A stretch of 64,000 nucleotides of DNA, from positions 372,001-436,000 of the forward strand of contig NZ_WBJY01000002.1 in the NCBI RefSeq assembly GCF_008831085.1, given 5' to 3'. Below, piece after piece: positions 10,018-19,416 of the stretch. The notes beneath the pieces were generated by a model. That model was not told where the DNA came from. It worked only from the letters and a program-made list of their open reading frames with translations, and made no database searches. A program made the position numbers and the translations under genes. Each line of letters opens with the position of its first letter. Position 1 is the first letter of the stretch. Source of the DNA: Pseudoclavibacter endophyticus. GTDB lineage: Bacteria; Actinomycetota; Actinomycetes; Actinomycetales; Microbacteriaceae.

Positions 10018-11232
10018 GTGAACAGATTTCGAATGCCCGGCTTTCTGACTCTCGGTCAGCTTGTGAACGCCGCAAGTGCTTTTGTCGTCAATTTACTGGC
10101 CTCCGGGGTGCTTCAACCATCGGAGCGAGGGGTGCTGGCGTTGATGTTGCAGATCAGCTACCTGGTGGCCGTTGTGGTCGTCCTTGGAGTGGAGAGACCC
10201 TTCATGGCCACAGTCGAGGCGAGTTTCGGGCAGTCCTTGTCGCTATTCTCACGTATCGTCAGGCCGGCATTGTGGGGTATGGTAATCCCCTTTACCTTTG
10301 CGGTGGTGCTCTTCGTAGTTGGCGAAACCTACTGGGGTTTCGCCGTGACAGCCATGGCACTGTACGTAATGTTCAACGTGCAAGGCAAAGGTATACGGGT
10401 CGCGGCCATCGCGAGTGGAACCATTTCGTATTTTCTAGCCTACGTCTTTATCACGCAGGTATTGACTGTGCTCTGTGCGACCGCCTTCGCGGCGATGCGT
10501 GTAAACGATGCTGTCTATTGGTACTTGGCGTACGCCTTCAGCGGCCTAGCGGGCGTCATAATCCTGATTCTGTATAGGGTGAAGGTCCCGGCGAGCGAGG
10601 AAGCCACGCGTCTTGTGATGACAGTGCGCAAGCAGGGCCTCAAGTTGTTGCCTGCCTCCTTCGGCAATACTGCGATGCTTCGGTCGGAGAGGTTATTGCT
10701 GCCAGCGTTGATTGGAACGGCATCCCTGGGAGTGTATGTTACCGTTGCGACGGTTATGGAAATGGCAACATGGCCGGTGATGCAATGGGTCGACTCGTCG
10801 CTCCGACGGTGGAGAGTTGCAAGTGACTCCAACGCGATATCGGCGCGTAGAATAGCTCAGCTGTACGGGATTGCATTGGGGATCACATCGTCTACGTCGG
10901 TCGTATTGGGCGTCGCGGCTCACATCGTAGTGACGCACGTTCTGCCAGCCGCGTATCGGCCTGCAACAGAATTGATTTTGCCGCTGGCAGTTGGTTCGGT
11001 GCTGTTCGCTATTGCAAGAGTTCAGCAGGGTCTCCTATTGGCTGCCAGTCGTCCTGGTCGAGTTTCGATCATCGAAATCACTGGCCTAGTGTGTTCAGTC
11101 GTTGCGTATCTGGCACTGATTCCCTCGCTCGGAGTTTTGGGTGCTGCGGTGGGGTCGATCGTCGGCTACGGTGTTGCTGTACTTATGGGAGTGATCGAAG
11201 TTCTCAGATGGCGGCGTAGTCATGGACGCTAA
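10018..11232 (+). CDS. Wzx-like polysaccharide flippase
   Basis: Multi-pass membrane protein of the MATE-like polysaccharide transport superfamily, expected to flip the undecaprenyl-PP repeat unit across the membrane. The GTG at 10018 (MNRFRMPGFLTLGQL) gives 404 aa with about 12 hydrophobic segments. The first, LTLGQLVNAASAFVVNLLAS, is followed by a cytoplasmic PSERG, as in Wzx/O-antigen flippases. An ATG at 10033 is an alternative start. It overlaps the polymerase gene by 11 nt, so flippase and polymerase are coupled. The assignment rests on topology, the RG-containing first loop and context; sequence conservation in this family is low. Confidence 0.85.
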   Translation: MNRFRMPGFLTLGQLVNAASAFVVNLLASGVLQPSERGVLALMLQISYLVAVVVVLGVERPFMATVEASFGQSLSLFSRIVRPALWGMVIPFTFAVVLFVVGETYWGFAVTAMALYVMFNVQGKGIRVAAIASGTISYFLAYVFITQVLTVLCATAFAAMRVNDAVYWYLAYAFSGLAGVIILILYRVKVPASEEATRLVMTVRKQGLKLLPASFGNTAMLRSERLLLPALIGTASLGVYVTVATVMEMATWPVMQWVDSSLRRWRVASDSNAISARRIAQLYGIALGITSSTSVVLGVAAHIVVTHVLPAAYRPATELILPLAVGSVLFAIARVQQGLLLAASRPGRVSIIEITGLVCSVVAYLALIPSLGVLGAAVGSIVGYGVAVLMGVIEVLRWRRSHGR

Positions 11233-12553
11233 GCCACCATCGCGTCGGCGTAGTCGGAGCGGTAGGCTATTGACGCAGCATGCTTTCGTTGGCGAAAAGA
11301 GTGCTCCCACGAGTGGCGGCCGGTTCGCGCTCATAATTGGGTTCATCCTGCTTCTATCCGGTAGGTTTCCACTGTCGCGTGTCTTCTCGGGCCTAGATTT
11401 GGACGCGCGCTGGCCTTTGTTCATCACCTTGGTCCTCGTCTGTGGCTTCTGGTTCGCGGTTCGGCGACCATCCGCGACGCCCATGCTGCCGCCGGCGAGT
11501 TTGGTTTGGTTCTTGCTTTGGTCGGGCTGGCTCATCGTTTCTTCTGCGTGGTCCAGTCCGGCGGTCAATGTGTTCGCGCAGATAGAGGATGTTGTTCTTC
11601 TGGTCGGCGTTGTTCTCGTCGTAGACTGGATTTTTCGACATTCAGACTCAGAGTCTATTGCCGTTATCTGGTGGTTTTTGTGGGCGGCGGCCTTGGTGTA
11701 TTTCGTGGCTGCCATTGCTTCCGGTCCGGGTGATGGGCCATCGGGGCGCTTCTCCGCTTTTGGTAGCGGCCCGAATGTCTTTGTGAGAATCATGGCGTTG
11801 GGTGTCGTGTCCTCGTTTGCTCTATCGCTCCGGCGCAGGCGCCTGCGGGTGCTAATGATCTTCGCCCCCATATTTGGGGTCGGCGCACTGCTTTCCGGAA
11901 GTCGCGGAGGCGTATTGGCAGTTGTCGTTGCGTTCGTAATCATGCTCATTCCATTGGTGCGACGATTTGGCGTCGTCCGATGCATGGTCGTGGGCTCGCT
12001 GTCGATTGGTGCTTTTGCCCTATTCCTCCGTTTACTTTCGTCATCGCTGTTGGCGTCCCTTTATGATCGATATGTTGTTCAGCCTCTCGTCGAAGGTGAT
12101 ACGTCGCTCCGGGACTTTCTTGCGGAACAGGCGTGGACTATGTTTACCGAGAACCTCTGGACCGGTGCTGGTGTGGGGTCTTTTGCCTCCGATCTCTCCT
12201 ATCTCGGAGAGGGCTATCATGCCCACAATCTGGTCTTGTCCACCTTGGCAGAGACGGGTATAGTGGGCGGCGGCTTGTTGGCGGTAACGCTGTGTTCCTT
12301 CGTGGTTTCGTTATTTAGGCTGCAACGGCATTCGACGGATGTCCTGTTCTTGCTCATGGGGGCCTTCGTGATTCTTGTTGCTTCCATGTTTTCGGGTGAC
12401 TATTACGATACAAGATTCGCATGGGTGCTGCTCGTCCTGTCGGTAACGCTTGTTCGTCGCGAAGCATGTGTCCCTTTGGGTTCAAATACCTCACCGGCTA
12501 TCCTGCCCGCTCAGTACCCGAGGCGTGAAAATTCCGGCGGTTCCTGTGCTTGA
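11222..12553 (+). CDS. Wzy-like O-antigen/exopolysaccharide polymerase
   Basis: Integral membrane protein predicted to polymerise repeat units at the outer membrane face. The 443 aa protein has roughly 11-12 hydrophobic segments and one large loop. The loop and following helix contain GEGYHAHNLVLSTLAETG, closely matching the HN-x-L...ETG signature of the Wzy/WaaL superfamily. A second conserved-looking segment is LLSGSRGGVLAVVVAF, where the SRGG Arg is typical. It overlaps the flippase gene by 11 nt and is followed by a 79 bp gap before the nucleotide-sugar dehydrogenase. Sugar specificity cannot be read from the sequence. Confidence 0.88.
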   Translation: MDAKPPSRRRSRSGRLLTQHAFVGEKSAPTSGGRFALIIGFILLLSGRFPLSRVFSGLDLDARWPLFITLVLVCGFWFAVRRPSATPMLPPASLVWFLLWSGWLIVSSAWSSPAVNVFAQIEDVVLLVGVVLVVDWIFRHSDSESIAVIWWFLWAAALVYFVAAIASGPGDGPSGRFSAFGSGPNVFVRIMALGVVSSFALSLRRRRLRVLMIFAPIFGVGALLSGSRGGVLAVVVAFVIMLIPLVRRFGVVRCMVVGSLSIGAFALFLRLLSSSLLASLYDRYVVQPLVEGDTSLRDFLAEQAWTMFTENLWTGAGVGSFASDLSYLGEGYHAHNLVLSTLAETGIVGGGLLAVTLCSFVVSLFRLQRHSTDVLFLLMGAFVILVASMFSGDYYDTRFAWVLLVLSVTLVRREACVPLGSNTSPAILPAQYPRRENSGGSCA

Positions 12554-12632
12554 ACTCTATTTCCAGGCGTTAGGCGGGGTGTGCAGCTGTTGGAGTGGCC
12601 TGCCAGGCCACCTTCCTTGGAACGGCTAGTGT

Positions 12633-13973
12633 ATGACTGTGCAAATCGCAGTCATCGCCCTTGGAAAAATCGGTTTGCCCCTGGCAGTGCAGTTCGCTGA
12701 CGCGGGGCACGATGTCGTAGGGGTCGACATCAACCCGGAGGTAGTCGCCGCGGTCAACGAGGCGCGCGAGCCATTCCCCGGCGAGGCTCACTTGCAAGAG
12801 AAACTCGAGGCGCTCGTACCTGCAGGTCGCCTTCGCGCCACCACCGACTACGCGGAGGCGGTCCCCGCCGCCGACGCGGTCGTCCTGGTGGTCCCGTTGT
12901 TCGTGGACGACAACACCTGGGAGCCAGACTTCGCTTGGATGGACAGGGCCACCAGGTCGCTAGGCGAGCACCTCAGAGCCGACACGTTGGTGTCGTACGA
13001 GACCACCCTGCCCGTCGGGACAACGCGAGGTCGGTGGAAACCGATGCTCGAGCAGACGTCCGGTCTCGTGGAAGGACGTGACTTCCACGTAGTTTTCTCG
13101 CCGGAACGCGTCTTGACGGGGCGAGTGTTCGCTGACCTCCGAAAGTATCCCAAGCTCATCGGGGGGCTGTCCAAGGAGGGCGCAGCACGGGCGAAGGCGT
13201 TCTACGAGAGCGTGCTTGAATTCGACGAGCGGCCGGACTTGCAACGGCCGAACGGCGTGTGGGATCTCGGCAGCGCCGAAGCGGCGGAGCTCGCGAAGCT
13301 TGCCGAAACGACCTACCGGGACGTCAACATCGGCCTCGCGAACCAGTTCGCTCGCTTCGCGGATCGAACGGGCATCGATATCTACAAGGTGATCGAGGCA
13401 TCTAATTCGCAGCCATATAGCCACATCCACCGACCGGGCATCGCTGTTGGCGGACACTGCATCCCCGTATACCCGAGGCTCTACCTCGCGACCGATAGCG
13501 AAGCGTCGATCGTGCGGACAGCACGTGTCATGAACGCGTCGATGCCGCAGAACCTCGTGGATGATGCAGTACGGACGCTCGGCAGCCTCGAAGGGCTTTC
13601 CGCCGTCGTCCTCGGAGCGGCGTACCGCGGAGGCGTGAAAGAGACCGCCTTCTCGGGCGTGTTCCCCACGGTCGACGCACTTCGCGCGGCGGGCGCGAAC
13701 GTCACCGTTCACGACCCGCTCTACAGCGACGAGGAACTCGAACGATTCGGCTTTGCCCCACATCACCTCGGCGAGCCGGCCGACGTCGTCGTCGTGCAGG
13801 CCGACCACCGCGAGTACCGCGACCTCGGCGCAATCGATTTCCCGAACGTTCGCCTGCTCGTCGATGGGCGTAACGTGACGGAGCCCGGTCGATGGCTCGG
13901 TACCCCTCGCCTCGTTGTCGGGGCCGGCGGGGTGGACGGGCCGAGCTTCGCAGCTGGGGGTGCTCATGGCTGA
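12633..13973 (+). CDS. UDP-N-acetylglucosamine-type 6-dehydrogenase (WbpA-like)
   Basis: NAD-dependent UDP-sugar dehydrogenase that oxidises C6 to a carboxylate. The 446 aa protein has an N-terminal Rossmann fold (VIALGKIGLPLAVQFADAG), a central helix with AELAKLAETTYRDVNI, and the catalytic Cys at residue 276 in GGHCIPVYP. The C-terminal UDP-binding domain carries LGAAYRGGVKETAFSG. The following genes encode a hexapeptide acetyltransferase, an aminotransferase and a Gfo/Idh oxidoreductase, the WbpD-E-B set of Pseudomonas. The product is therefore most likely UDP-GlcNAc uronate feeding UDP-2,3-diacetamido-2,3-dideoxy uronic acid. It overlaps wbpD by 8 nt. Confidence 0.9.
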   Translation: MTVQIAVIALGKIGLPLAVQFADAGHDVVGVDINPEVVAAVNEAREPFPGEAHLQEKLEALVPAGRLRATTDYAEAVPAADAVVLVVPLFVDDNTWEPDFAWMDRATRSLGEHLRADTLVSYETTLPVGTTRGRWKPMLEQTSGLVEGRDFHVVFSPERVLTGRVFADLRKYPKLIGGLSKEGAARAKAFYESVLEFDERPDLQRPNGVWDLGSAEAAELAKLAETTYRDVNIGLANQFARFADRTGIDIYKVIEASNSQPYSHIHRPGIAVGGHCIPVYPRLYLATDSEASIVRTARVMNASMPQNLVDDAVRTLGSLEGLSAVVLGAAYRGGVKETAFSGVFPTVDALRAAGANVTVHDPLYSDEELERFGFAPHHLGEPADVVVVQADHREYRDLGAIDFPNVRLLVDGRNVTEPGRWLGTPRLVVGAGGVDGPSFAAGGAHG

Positions 13974-14568
13974 CCGGGTGCGGATCGTCGAAACGGCCGA
14001 TGTTGCTCCCGACGCCCGAATTGGTGACGGCAGTTCGATCTGGCATTTGGCCCAGGTGCGTGAAGGCGCGGTTCTCGGGCGGAACACGATTGTCGGTCGA
14101 GGCGCGTACATCGGTACCGGCGTCCACGTCGGCGACAACTCAAAGATTCAGAACTACGCACTCGTCTACGAACCGGCGCACCTCGCGGAGGGCGTGTTCA
14201 TCGGACCCTCTGTCGTGCTCACGAACGATGAGTTCCCACGGGCGATCAATCCCGATGGGACGCCCAAGAACGCCGAGGATTGGCAGGCAGTGGGTGTCCG
14301 GGTCGAACGAGGTGCGTCGATCGGGGCGCGTGCCACGCTCGTGGCACCCCTCACCGTAGGGCGTTGGTCCATGGTGGGAGCCGGTGCCGTCGTCGTGAAG
14401 GATGTGCCGGACTTCGCCCTCGTCGTTGGTGTGCCCGCCAAACGCATCGGCTGGGTCGGCAAGAGCGGGGTTTCACTCGTCGACGAGGGCGAAGGCCGGT
14501 GGAGAGACTCCGTAACCGGCGACGTCTACCTCGAAACCGGCGACGAACTCCAGGAGGCCGCCGAATGA
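13966..14568 (+). CDS. UDP-3-amino-sugar N-acetyltransferase, left-handed beta-helix (WbpD-like)
   Basis: Acetyl-CoA-dependent N-acetyltransferase for the 3-amino group of the uronic acid. Hexapeptide repeats are evident throughout the first 150 residues (IGDGSSIWHLAQVREGAVLG, then VGRGAYIGTGVHVGDNSKIQ), ending in VVGVPAKRIG, the typical end of the coil. The 200 aa length matches WbpD. The ATG at 13966 overlaps the dehydrogenase stop by 8 nt and follows a GGGGG run at 5 nt. The downstream aminotransferase starts inside its stop codon region (ATGA), so pathway steps are coupled in the order A-D-E-B. Confidence 0.9.
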   Translation: MADRVRIVETADVAPDARIGDGSSIWHLAQVREGAVLGRNTIVGRGAYIGTGVHVGDNSKIQNYALVYEPAHLAEGVFIGPSVVLTNDEFPRAINPDGTPKNAEDWQAVGVRVERGASIGARATLVAPLTVGRWSMVGAGAVVVKDVPDFALVVGVPAKRIGWVGKSGVSLVDEGEGRWRDSVTGDVYLETGDELQEAAE

Positions 14569-15662
14569 ACGACTTCATCCCGCCGGCAAAGCCGATCATC
14601 GGTGAGGAAGAACGCGCCGCAGTCGACCGAGTACTTCGCAGCGGAATGGTGGCGCAGGGGTCCGAGGTAGCCGCGTTCGAGACCGAGTTCGGGCAGCACT
14701 TCCATCTCGATCGACCGGTCGTCGCCGTCAACTCAGGCACCGCCGGATTGCACCTCGGCCTCCTCGCCGCCGGCGTGGGACCGGGTGACGAGGTGATCGT
14801 GCCGTCCTTCACGTTCGCGGCGACGGGAAACTCCGTCGTGCTCGCCGGTGCGACGCCCGTGTTCGTCGATATCGAACCTCGCACGTTCGGCCTCGACCCC
14901 AGCGCTGTCGAGGCCGCAATCACTCCTCGGACACGGGGCATCCTTCCGGTCCACCTCTACGGGCACCCGGCACGAATCACGGAGCTCGAGGCGATCGCGC
15001 AGAAGCACGAGTTAGCGCTGTACGAAGACGCGGCACAGGCGCACGGCGCGTCGCTCGAGAACCGGCCGGTCGGCACATTCGGTGAGTTCGCAATGTTCAG
15101 CTTGTATCCGACCAAGAACATGACGAGTGGCGAGGGCGGCATGGTCGCGGTGAGCAACGATGGGCTTGCTCGTGCCATGCGCCTTTTGCGGAATCAAGGC
15201 ATGGAACGGGCCTACGCGAATGAGATCGTGGGTTTCAATGCCCGCATGACCGACATCCACGCCGCCATCGGTCGGGTTCAGCTGAAGAAGATCGACGACT
15301 GGACCCGGACCCGCCAGCGCAATGCGGCGTTCTTCGATGCAAACCTGCGCGGCGTCGTCGTTCCGCCGGTTGAAGCGGCGGCCGTCCACGTGTACCACCA
15401 GTACACGGTGCGTGTTCCCGAAGACCGGGATGGGTTCGTCGCGGCGCTCCGAGACGAGCACGGGGTTGGCAGCGGTGTGTACTACCCGACTCCCAATCAC
15501 CGGCTCGAGTCGCTCGCGCCGTATGCGCCGCAAACCAACCTCGTAGAGACTGAGCGAGCGGCTCGCGAAGTGGTGTCGCTGCCGGTGCATCCATCGCTTT
15601 CTGAGGCCGACATCGAGCGCATCGTGACGGCCGTCAACGCGGTAGCCCAGGCAGGTGCGTGA
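14565..15662 (+). CDS. DegT/DnrJ/EryC1 aminotransferase (WbpE-like)
   Basis: PLP aminotransferase predicted to aminate C3 of the 3-keto uronic acid, using glutamate. It starts at ATG 14565 with AGGAGG 8 nt upstream, inside a 4 nt overlap with the acetyltransferase gene. The protein is 365 aa with the substrate-side N-terminus FIPPAKPIIGEEERAAV, the cofactor Lys K184 in SLYPTKNMTSGEGG and a C-terminal VSLPVHPSLSEADI, all characteristic of the WbpE subgroup. It is clearly different from the other aminotransferase of the locus at 4852, so two distinct amino sugars are likely made. Confidence 0.9.
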   Translation: MNDFIPPAKPIIGEEERAAVDRVLRSGMVAQGSEVAAFETEFGQHFHLDRPVVAVNSGTAGLHLGLLAAGVGPGDEVIVPSFTFAATGNSVVLAGATPVFVDIEPRTFGLDPSAVEAAITPRTRGILPVHLYGHPARITELEAIAQKHELALYEDAAQAHGASLENRPVGTFGEFAMFSLYPTKNMTSGEGGMVAVSNDGLARAMRLLRNQGMERAYANEIVGFNARMTDIHAAIGRVQLKKIDDWTRTRQRNAAFFDANLRGVVVPPVEAAAVHVYHQYTVRVPEDRDGFVAALRDEHGVGSGVYYPTPNHRLESLAPYAPQTNLVETERAAREVVSLPVHPSLSEADIERIVTAVNAVAQAGA

Positions 15663-16663
15663 TGACGGATTCCATTGTGCTCCGTGCCGGCCTGCTGGGC
15701 ATCGGGATGATGGGGCGTCACCACGCACGCGTCCTCCGCGAGGTCGACGGCGTTGACCTCGTCGCGATCGCCGACCCCGGCGGCGACCCACACGGCGTCG
15801 CCGGTGACCTCCCGGTGCTGCCGGACATTGACGCCCTCATCGACGCCAACATCGATACGGCCGTCGTGGCCGTGCCGACGCGCTTTCATGAGGAGGTCGC
15901 GCTGAAGCTCGCGGCCGCGGGCGTGCACACACTCATCGAGAAGCCGATCGCCCACACTGTCGCAGCTGGTCGCCGCATCGTTGACGCATTCGCTGCCGCC
16001 GGGCTGGTTGGCGCGGTAGGTCACGTCGAACGGTTCAATCCGGCGCTGCAGCAGCTGCGCCGGCGTCTTGAAGCCGGAGAGCTGGGGGAGGTCTATCAGA
16101 TCGCCACGCGGCGACAGGGCCCGTTCCCTTCGCGAATCGCCGACGTGGGGGTTGGGAAAGACCTCGCCTCGCACGACGTCGACCTTACGGCGTGGGTCGC
16201 GCAGAGCGACTTCGAGTACGTCTTCGCGCAAACCGCCTTCAAATCCGGGCGCGAGCATGAAGACCTCATCGCCATCACCGGGCGCTTGGCAAACGGTGTG
16301 ATCACCAACCACCTGGTCAACTGGCTCTCCCCGATCAAGGAGCGCGTCACCGTTGTCAGCGGCGAGCGCGGGGCCTTCGTCGCAGACACCGCGACGGGCG
16401 ACCTGACTTTCTACGCCAACGGTACGATTCCGCTCGAATGGGAGTCGGTGACCGCATTCCGCGGGGTCTCGGAAGGCGACGTGACTCGATTCGCATTCGC
16501 CAAGCGTGAGCCCCTACGGGTCGAGCACGAGACGTTCCGGGATGCAGTGCTCGGCATCCCGAATGACGTCGTCACGTTGGAACAGGGGCAGCGCACATTG
16601 GAAGTCATTGAAGCGGGGCTCGCCTCTGCGCGGGATCGCACGCCTGTGCGCGTCCCCGAGTAA
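15659..16663 (+). CDS. Gfo/Idh/MocA oxidoreductase (WbpB-like)
   Basis: NAD-dependent oxidoreductase expected to oxidise C3 of UDP-GlcNAc uronate, recycling cofactor with the aminotransferase as in the WbpB/WbpE pair. The 334 aa protein has an N-terminal nucleotide fold (AGLLGIGMMGRHHARVL), the family motif EKPIAHTVAAGRR and the C-terminal substrate domain (VGHVERFNPALQQL, DVGVGKDLASHDVDLT). A GTG at 15659 gives a GTGA overlap with the upstream stop; an ATG at 15662 is equally possible. It is the last of four tightly packed wbp-like genes. Confidence 0.88.
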   Translation: MMTDSIVLRAGLLGIGMMGRHHARVLREVDGVDLVAIADPGGDPHGVAGDLPVLPDIDALIDANIDTAVVAVPTRFHEEVALKLAAAGVHTLIEKPIAHTVAAGRRIVDAFAAAGLVGAVGHVERFNPALQQLRRRLEAGELGEVYQIATRRQGPFPSRIADVGVGKDLASHDVDLTAWVAQSDFEYVFAQTAFKSGREHEDLIAITGRLANGVITNHLVNWLSPIKERVTVVSGERGAFVADTATGDLTFYANGTIPLEWESVTAFRGVSEGDVTRFAFAKREPLRVEHETFRDAVLGIPNDVVTLEQGQRTLEVIEAGLASARDRTPVRVPE

Positions 16664-16668
16664 GTCGA

Positions 16669-17268
16669 GTGAACGTCACGAGTCCGACAGGAAAGACGCC
16701 GCCGCGTGACGGCTCGCGACCTCCTCGACGGCTCATCGCCCGCTACCTCGCCGTAGCACTGGCCTGCCTCGCCTGCTGGGTGTTCCTGCTCGTGAGCCTC
16801 GTGGCGCTGCCGCGCGTCGACGAACCGCAGCAGGCCGACGCCGTCGTGGTGCTCGGCCCGGCGCGCCCGCAGCGGGTCGACACCGCGGTCGCGCTCGTGG
16901 AGGCGGGTTACGCGCAGATGCTGGTGGTGTCGGTGGCCCGGTCGGGCGGCTACACGCCCGATAGGGTCGATGTGTGCTCGACGCAGCAGCCCTTCGAGGT
17001 GCTGTGCCTTCCTCCCGATCCGAATACGACACAGGGCGAGGCCCGGTACATTGCGGCGCTCGCGGCGCAGCATGGCTGGTCATCGGTCATCCTCGTGAGC
17101 ATGCACACGCACGCGAACCGCGCGCGCATGTACGTGGCCCGCTGCGTCGACCTCGACATCGCGATCGTGCTGGAGCAGAACCGACCCATGACGCCGCAGC
17201 GATGGGCCCGAGAGCTGGTCTATGAGACCGGTGCATGGGGAAAGGCTGCAGCCACCTTCAGTTGCTGA
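16669..17268 (+). CDS. YdcF/SanA-like DUF218 membrane protein
   Basis: DUF218 proteins are membrane-anchored, with an extracytoplasmic Rossmann-like domain linked to envelope functions; their reaction is not established. This 199 aa protein starts with GTG at 16669, 5 nt after the upstream stop. It has one membrane helix (about 23-47, YLAVALACLACWVFLLVSLV) and then the domain opening DAVVVLGPARPQRVDTAV. Further on are VSVARSGG and a His-containing VSMHTHANRARMY, which line up with the family pattern. It closes the plus-strand polysaccharide locus and faces the histidine kinase gene of the next operon with only 25 bp between stops. Confidence 0.8.
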   Translation: MNVTSPTGKTPPRDGSRPPRRLIARYLAVALACLACWVFLLVSLVALPRVDEPQQADAVVVLGPARPQRVDTAVALVEAGYAQMLVVSVARSGGYTPDRVDVCSTQQPFEVLCLPPDPNTTQGEARYIAALAAQHGWSSVILVSMHTHANRARMYVARCVDLDIAIVLEQNRPMTPQRWARELVYETGAWGKAAATFSC

Positions 17269-17293
17269 CCCGTTGGGCTCATCCGGCCGCTCC

Positions 17294-19048
17294 CTACTCT
17301 GAGGCGGTACCGCGCTCGCCCCACCCTGGTCCGTCGCCCGGCGACGAACCGATTACCGGCAGCGCGATCTCGAACGTCGTCCCCTCGTCCTCCACGCTGT
17401 CCGCGGACATCTCGCCGCCATGCGCGGTCACGATCGCCCGCGTGATGTTCAGCCCCAGGCCCACCCCGGGCACCGCCTGGCGCGTGGCGGTGGTGGCGCG
17501 GAAAAACCTGGTGAACAGTCGCTTCATCTCGTCGGCGGGGATGCCCATGCCCGTGTCGGCCACGGCGATCACGACGTGACCATCCGTTCGCCTGGCCGAC
17601 ACCCGCACCGTGCCACCCGCGGGCGTGAACTTCACGCCGTTCGAGATGAGATTGTCGATCGCTTGCCCGAGCCGCACCGGGTCGGCGTCGATCGTGAGCG
17701 GCGTCTCGCTGCGCTCGAGCACGAGGCTGACCGAGGCGCGTTGCGCCGTCGGGAGCAGACGCTCTATCGACGTATCAAGCAGGTCGCCCAGGTCGAGTCG
17801 AGCGCGCTTCAACGGCATCTTGCCGGCGTCGACCTGCGCGACGAAGAGCAGATCGCCGACGAGCGTGAGCAAGCGGTGCGCGTTCCGCTCGGCCACGCCG
17901 AGATACTTCCGCTGTTCGTCGGTGAGCGGGCCGCTCTCGGGATCTTGCGCCAGTTCGAGGTAGCCGAGGATCGAGCTAAGCGGGGTTCGCAGCTCGTGCG
18001 AGACGCCTCCCACGAACTCGTCCTTCAGTCGTGACGCCTCCTTCAGCTCGGTGATGTCGTGTGCGATGAAGATGCAACCCACCACCTCGCCCGACGCGTC
18101 GTGTCGAGGCGAGCACGTCAGCCGCACCGTCAACAGCGTGCCGTCAGCGCGCAGCATCTCGGCGCTGAGCCCGGCGGAGCCAGTGCTGGAGGCGGCTTCG
18201 ACGAACCGGCCGAAGCCAGAGGGGCCGTTGGCGCCGATCGCCTCGAGCGAGTCGGGAGCGACAAGATCGGTGAATCGGTGCGTGCCGACGACCTCATCCC
18301 GTGGCCGCCCGAGCAGCGCGTCGCCGCCTGGTCCCCACTCGATGAGCGTGCCGTCGTTGTCGGTGACGGCCATGACGGCGTGCAGCTTCGCCTCCCACAG
18401 GCTGCGGAAGAACGCCTCCGCTGCGGCGTGCTGCTCGCGCGACGCCGCGAGGGCCGCCTCGTTCGCCCGGCTCTCCTCGAGCCGTTTCGCACGCTCGTCG
18501 GCGAGCGCCTTCGCCACCTCCACCTGCGCACGGGCACGTCGCGCCAGCTCGTTCACGACCGTCGCGACCACCAAGAAGATCAGCGGCGTGAAGGCCGCGC
18601 GGACGACCTGCTCATCGGCCCACGGCAGAACCCCGAGCAGATAGGGCATGAGGATCGAGACGCTTGACGTGATCGCGCCGAGCCAGGCGTTCCTGCGCCC
18701 CGGCTCGGTCGCGATCCAGATGAGCGGCAGCAAAATCAGCGAAGTGAACAACGACTGCGGACCGCCGGTGCCCATGCGGAAGACGCCGAACGCCAGCATC
18801 GTGGCGAGCGGCACGAGCAAACGCCAGCCATGGGGGAGCTTCGCCCACGGGACAACGAAGGCAGCGAGCGTGATCAGACAGACGGCTGCGACCGCCGCCC
18901 AGGCTGCCTCGGGAATCACGAACTCCGTCGAGGGCATGACCCAGGCGGTGAGCAACGCGAGCGCGAGGCCGACGACCGAGGCGGTCTGCCTGGCCCAGGG
19001 CTCGGCCGCATCGAGCGCGAGGCCGAAGAACAGCGACACCCGCTTCAT
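17294..19048 (-). CDS. Membrane PAS sensor histidine kinase
   Basis: Sensor kinase, last gene of the eight-gene operon. Of 584 aa, residues about 20-165 form six to seven membrane helices, followed by a coiled linker (about 165-205, rich in Ala/Glu/Arg). A PAS domain (about 210-340) contains AVTDNDGTLIEWGPGGDALL. The HisKA domain carries H351 in VSHELRTPLSSILGYLEL, and the HATPase domain (about 455-580) carries the N box NLISNGVKFTPAGG, ADTGMGIP and GVGLGLNITRAIV. The start ATG overlaps the preceding receiver gene by 4 nt. With two single receivers and a receiver-PIG-L fusion in the same transcript, it should phosphorylate these rather than a DNA-binding regulator. The integral-membrane N-terminus is not a recognisable ligand-binding type. 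Confidence 0.92.
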   Translation of the reverse strand: MKRVSLFFGLALDAAEPWARQTASVVGLALALLTAWVMPSTEFVIPEAAWAAVAAVCLITLAAFVVPWAKLPHGWRLLVPLATMLAFGVFRMGTGGPQSLFTSLILLPLIWIATEPGRRNAWLGAITSSVSILMPYLLGVLPWADEQVVRAAFTPLIFLVVATVVNELARRARAQVEVAKALADERAKRLEESRANEAALAASREQHAAAEAFFRSLWEAKLHAVMAVTDNDGTLIEWGPGGDALLGRPRDEVVGTHRFTDLVAPDSLEAIGANGPSGFGRFVEAASSTGSAGLSAEMLRADGTLLTVRLTCSPRHDASGEVVGCIFIAHDITELKEASRLKDEFVGGVSHELRTPLSSILGYLELAQDPESGPLTDEQRKYLGVAERNAHRLLTLVGDLLFVAQVDAGKMPLKRARLDLGDLLDTSIERLLPTAQRASVSLVLERSETPLTIDADPVRLGQAIDNLISNGVKFTPAGGTVRVSARRTDGHVVIAVADTGMGIPADEMKRLFTRFFRATTATRQAVPGVGLGLNITRAIVTAHGGEMSADSVEDEGTTFEIALPVIGSSPGDGPGWGERGTASE

Positions 19049-19416
19049 TGACGGGCAGCCAGGTCGCTGAGCCGCGACGTGAGATCGCGAACGGTGAATG
19101 GTTTCGTGACGTATGCATCGGCGCCGGCGAGTTCTCCCGCGCTGCGCGAGGGCTCGTCCGCGCTCGCCGAGACGACGAGTGCTCGCGGCCGGGTGTCATC
19201 GCGCTCGGCCCGCAACTGCTGCAGCACTTCCAAGCCCGTCATCTCGGGCATCGACACGTCGAGCACGAGCAGATCGGGATCGGATGCGCGTGCCGCGGCG
19301 AGTGCGCTCATCCCGTCGCCGTGTGTGCTGACGATCTCCAGCCCCGCGCGGCGCGCCGCGATCTCAATCAGCGACCGGATGTCGGCGTCGTCCTCGGCGA
19401 TGACCACGCGCCTCAC
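19045..19416 (-). CDS. Single-domain response regulator (second stand-alone receiver)
   Basis: A 123 aa CheY-like receiver with no output domain. The acidic pair is in VVIAEDDADIR, the phospho-acceptor Asp in LLVLDVSMPEMTG, the Ser switch in VVSASADEPS and the Lys in YVTKPFTV. The GTG at 19416 overlaps the stop of the upstream receiver gene by 4 nt, and its own stop overlaps the kinase ATG by 4 nt. It probably acts as a phosphate carrier or sink, or binds a partner protein. It is not a transcription factor: the chain ends a few residues after the last receiver helix. Confidence 0.9.
   Translation of the reverse strand: MRRVVIAEDDADIRSLIEIAARRAGLEIVSTHGDGMSALAAARASDPDLLVLDVSMPEMTGLEVLQQLRAERDDTRPRALVVSASADEPSRSAGELAGADAYVTKPFTVRDLTSRLSDLAARQ

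Noticed and set aside
9464..10021. 185-codon plus-strand frame after the GT4 gene as a real CDS
   Set aside because: Overlaps the GT4 end, changes composition part way and has no recognisable motif. Kept only as a region note.
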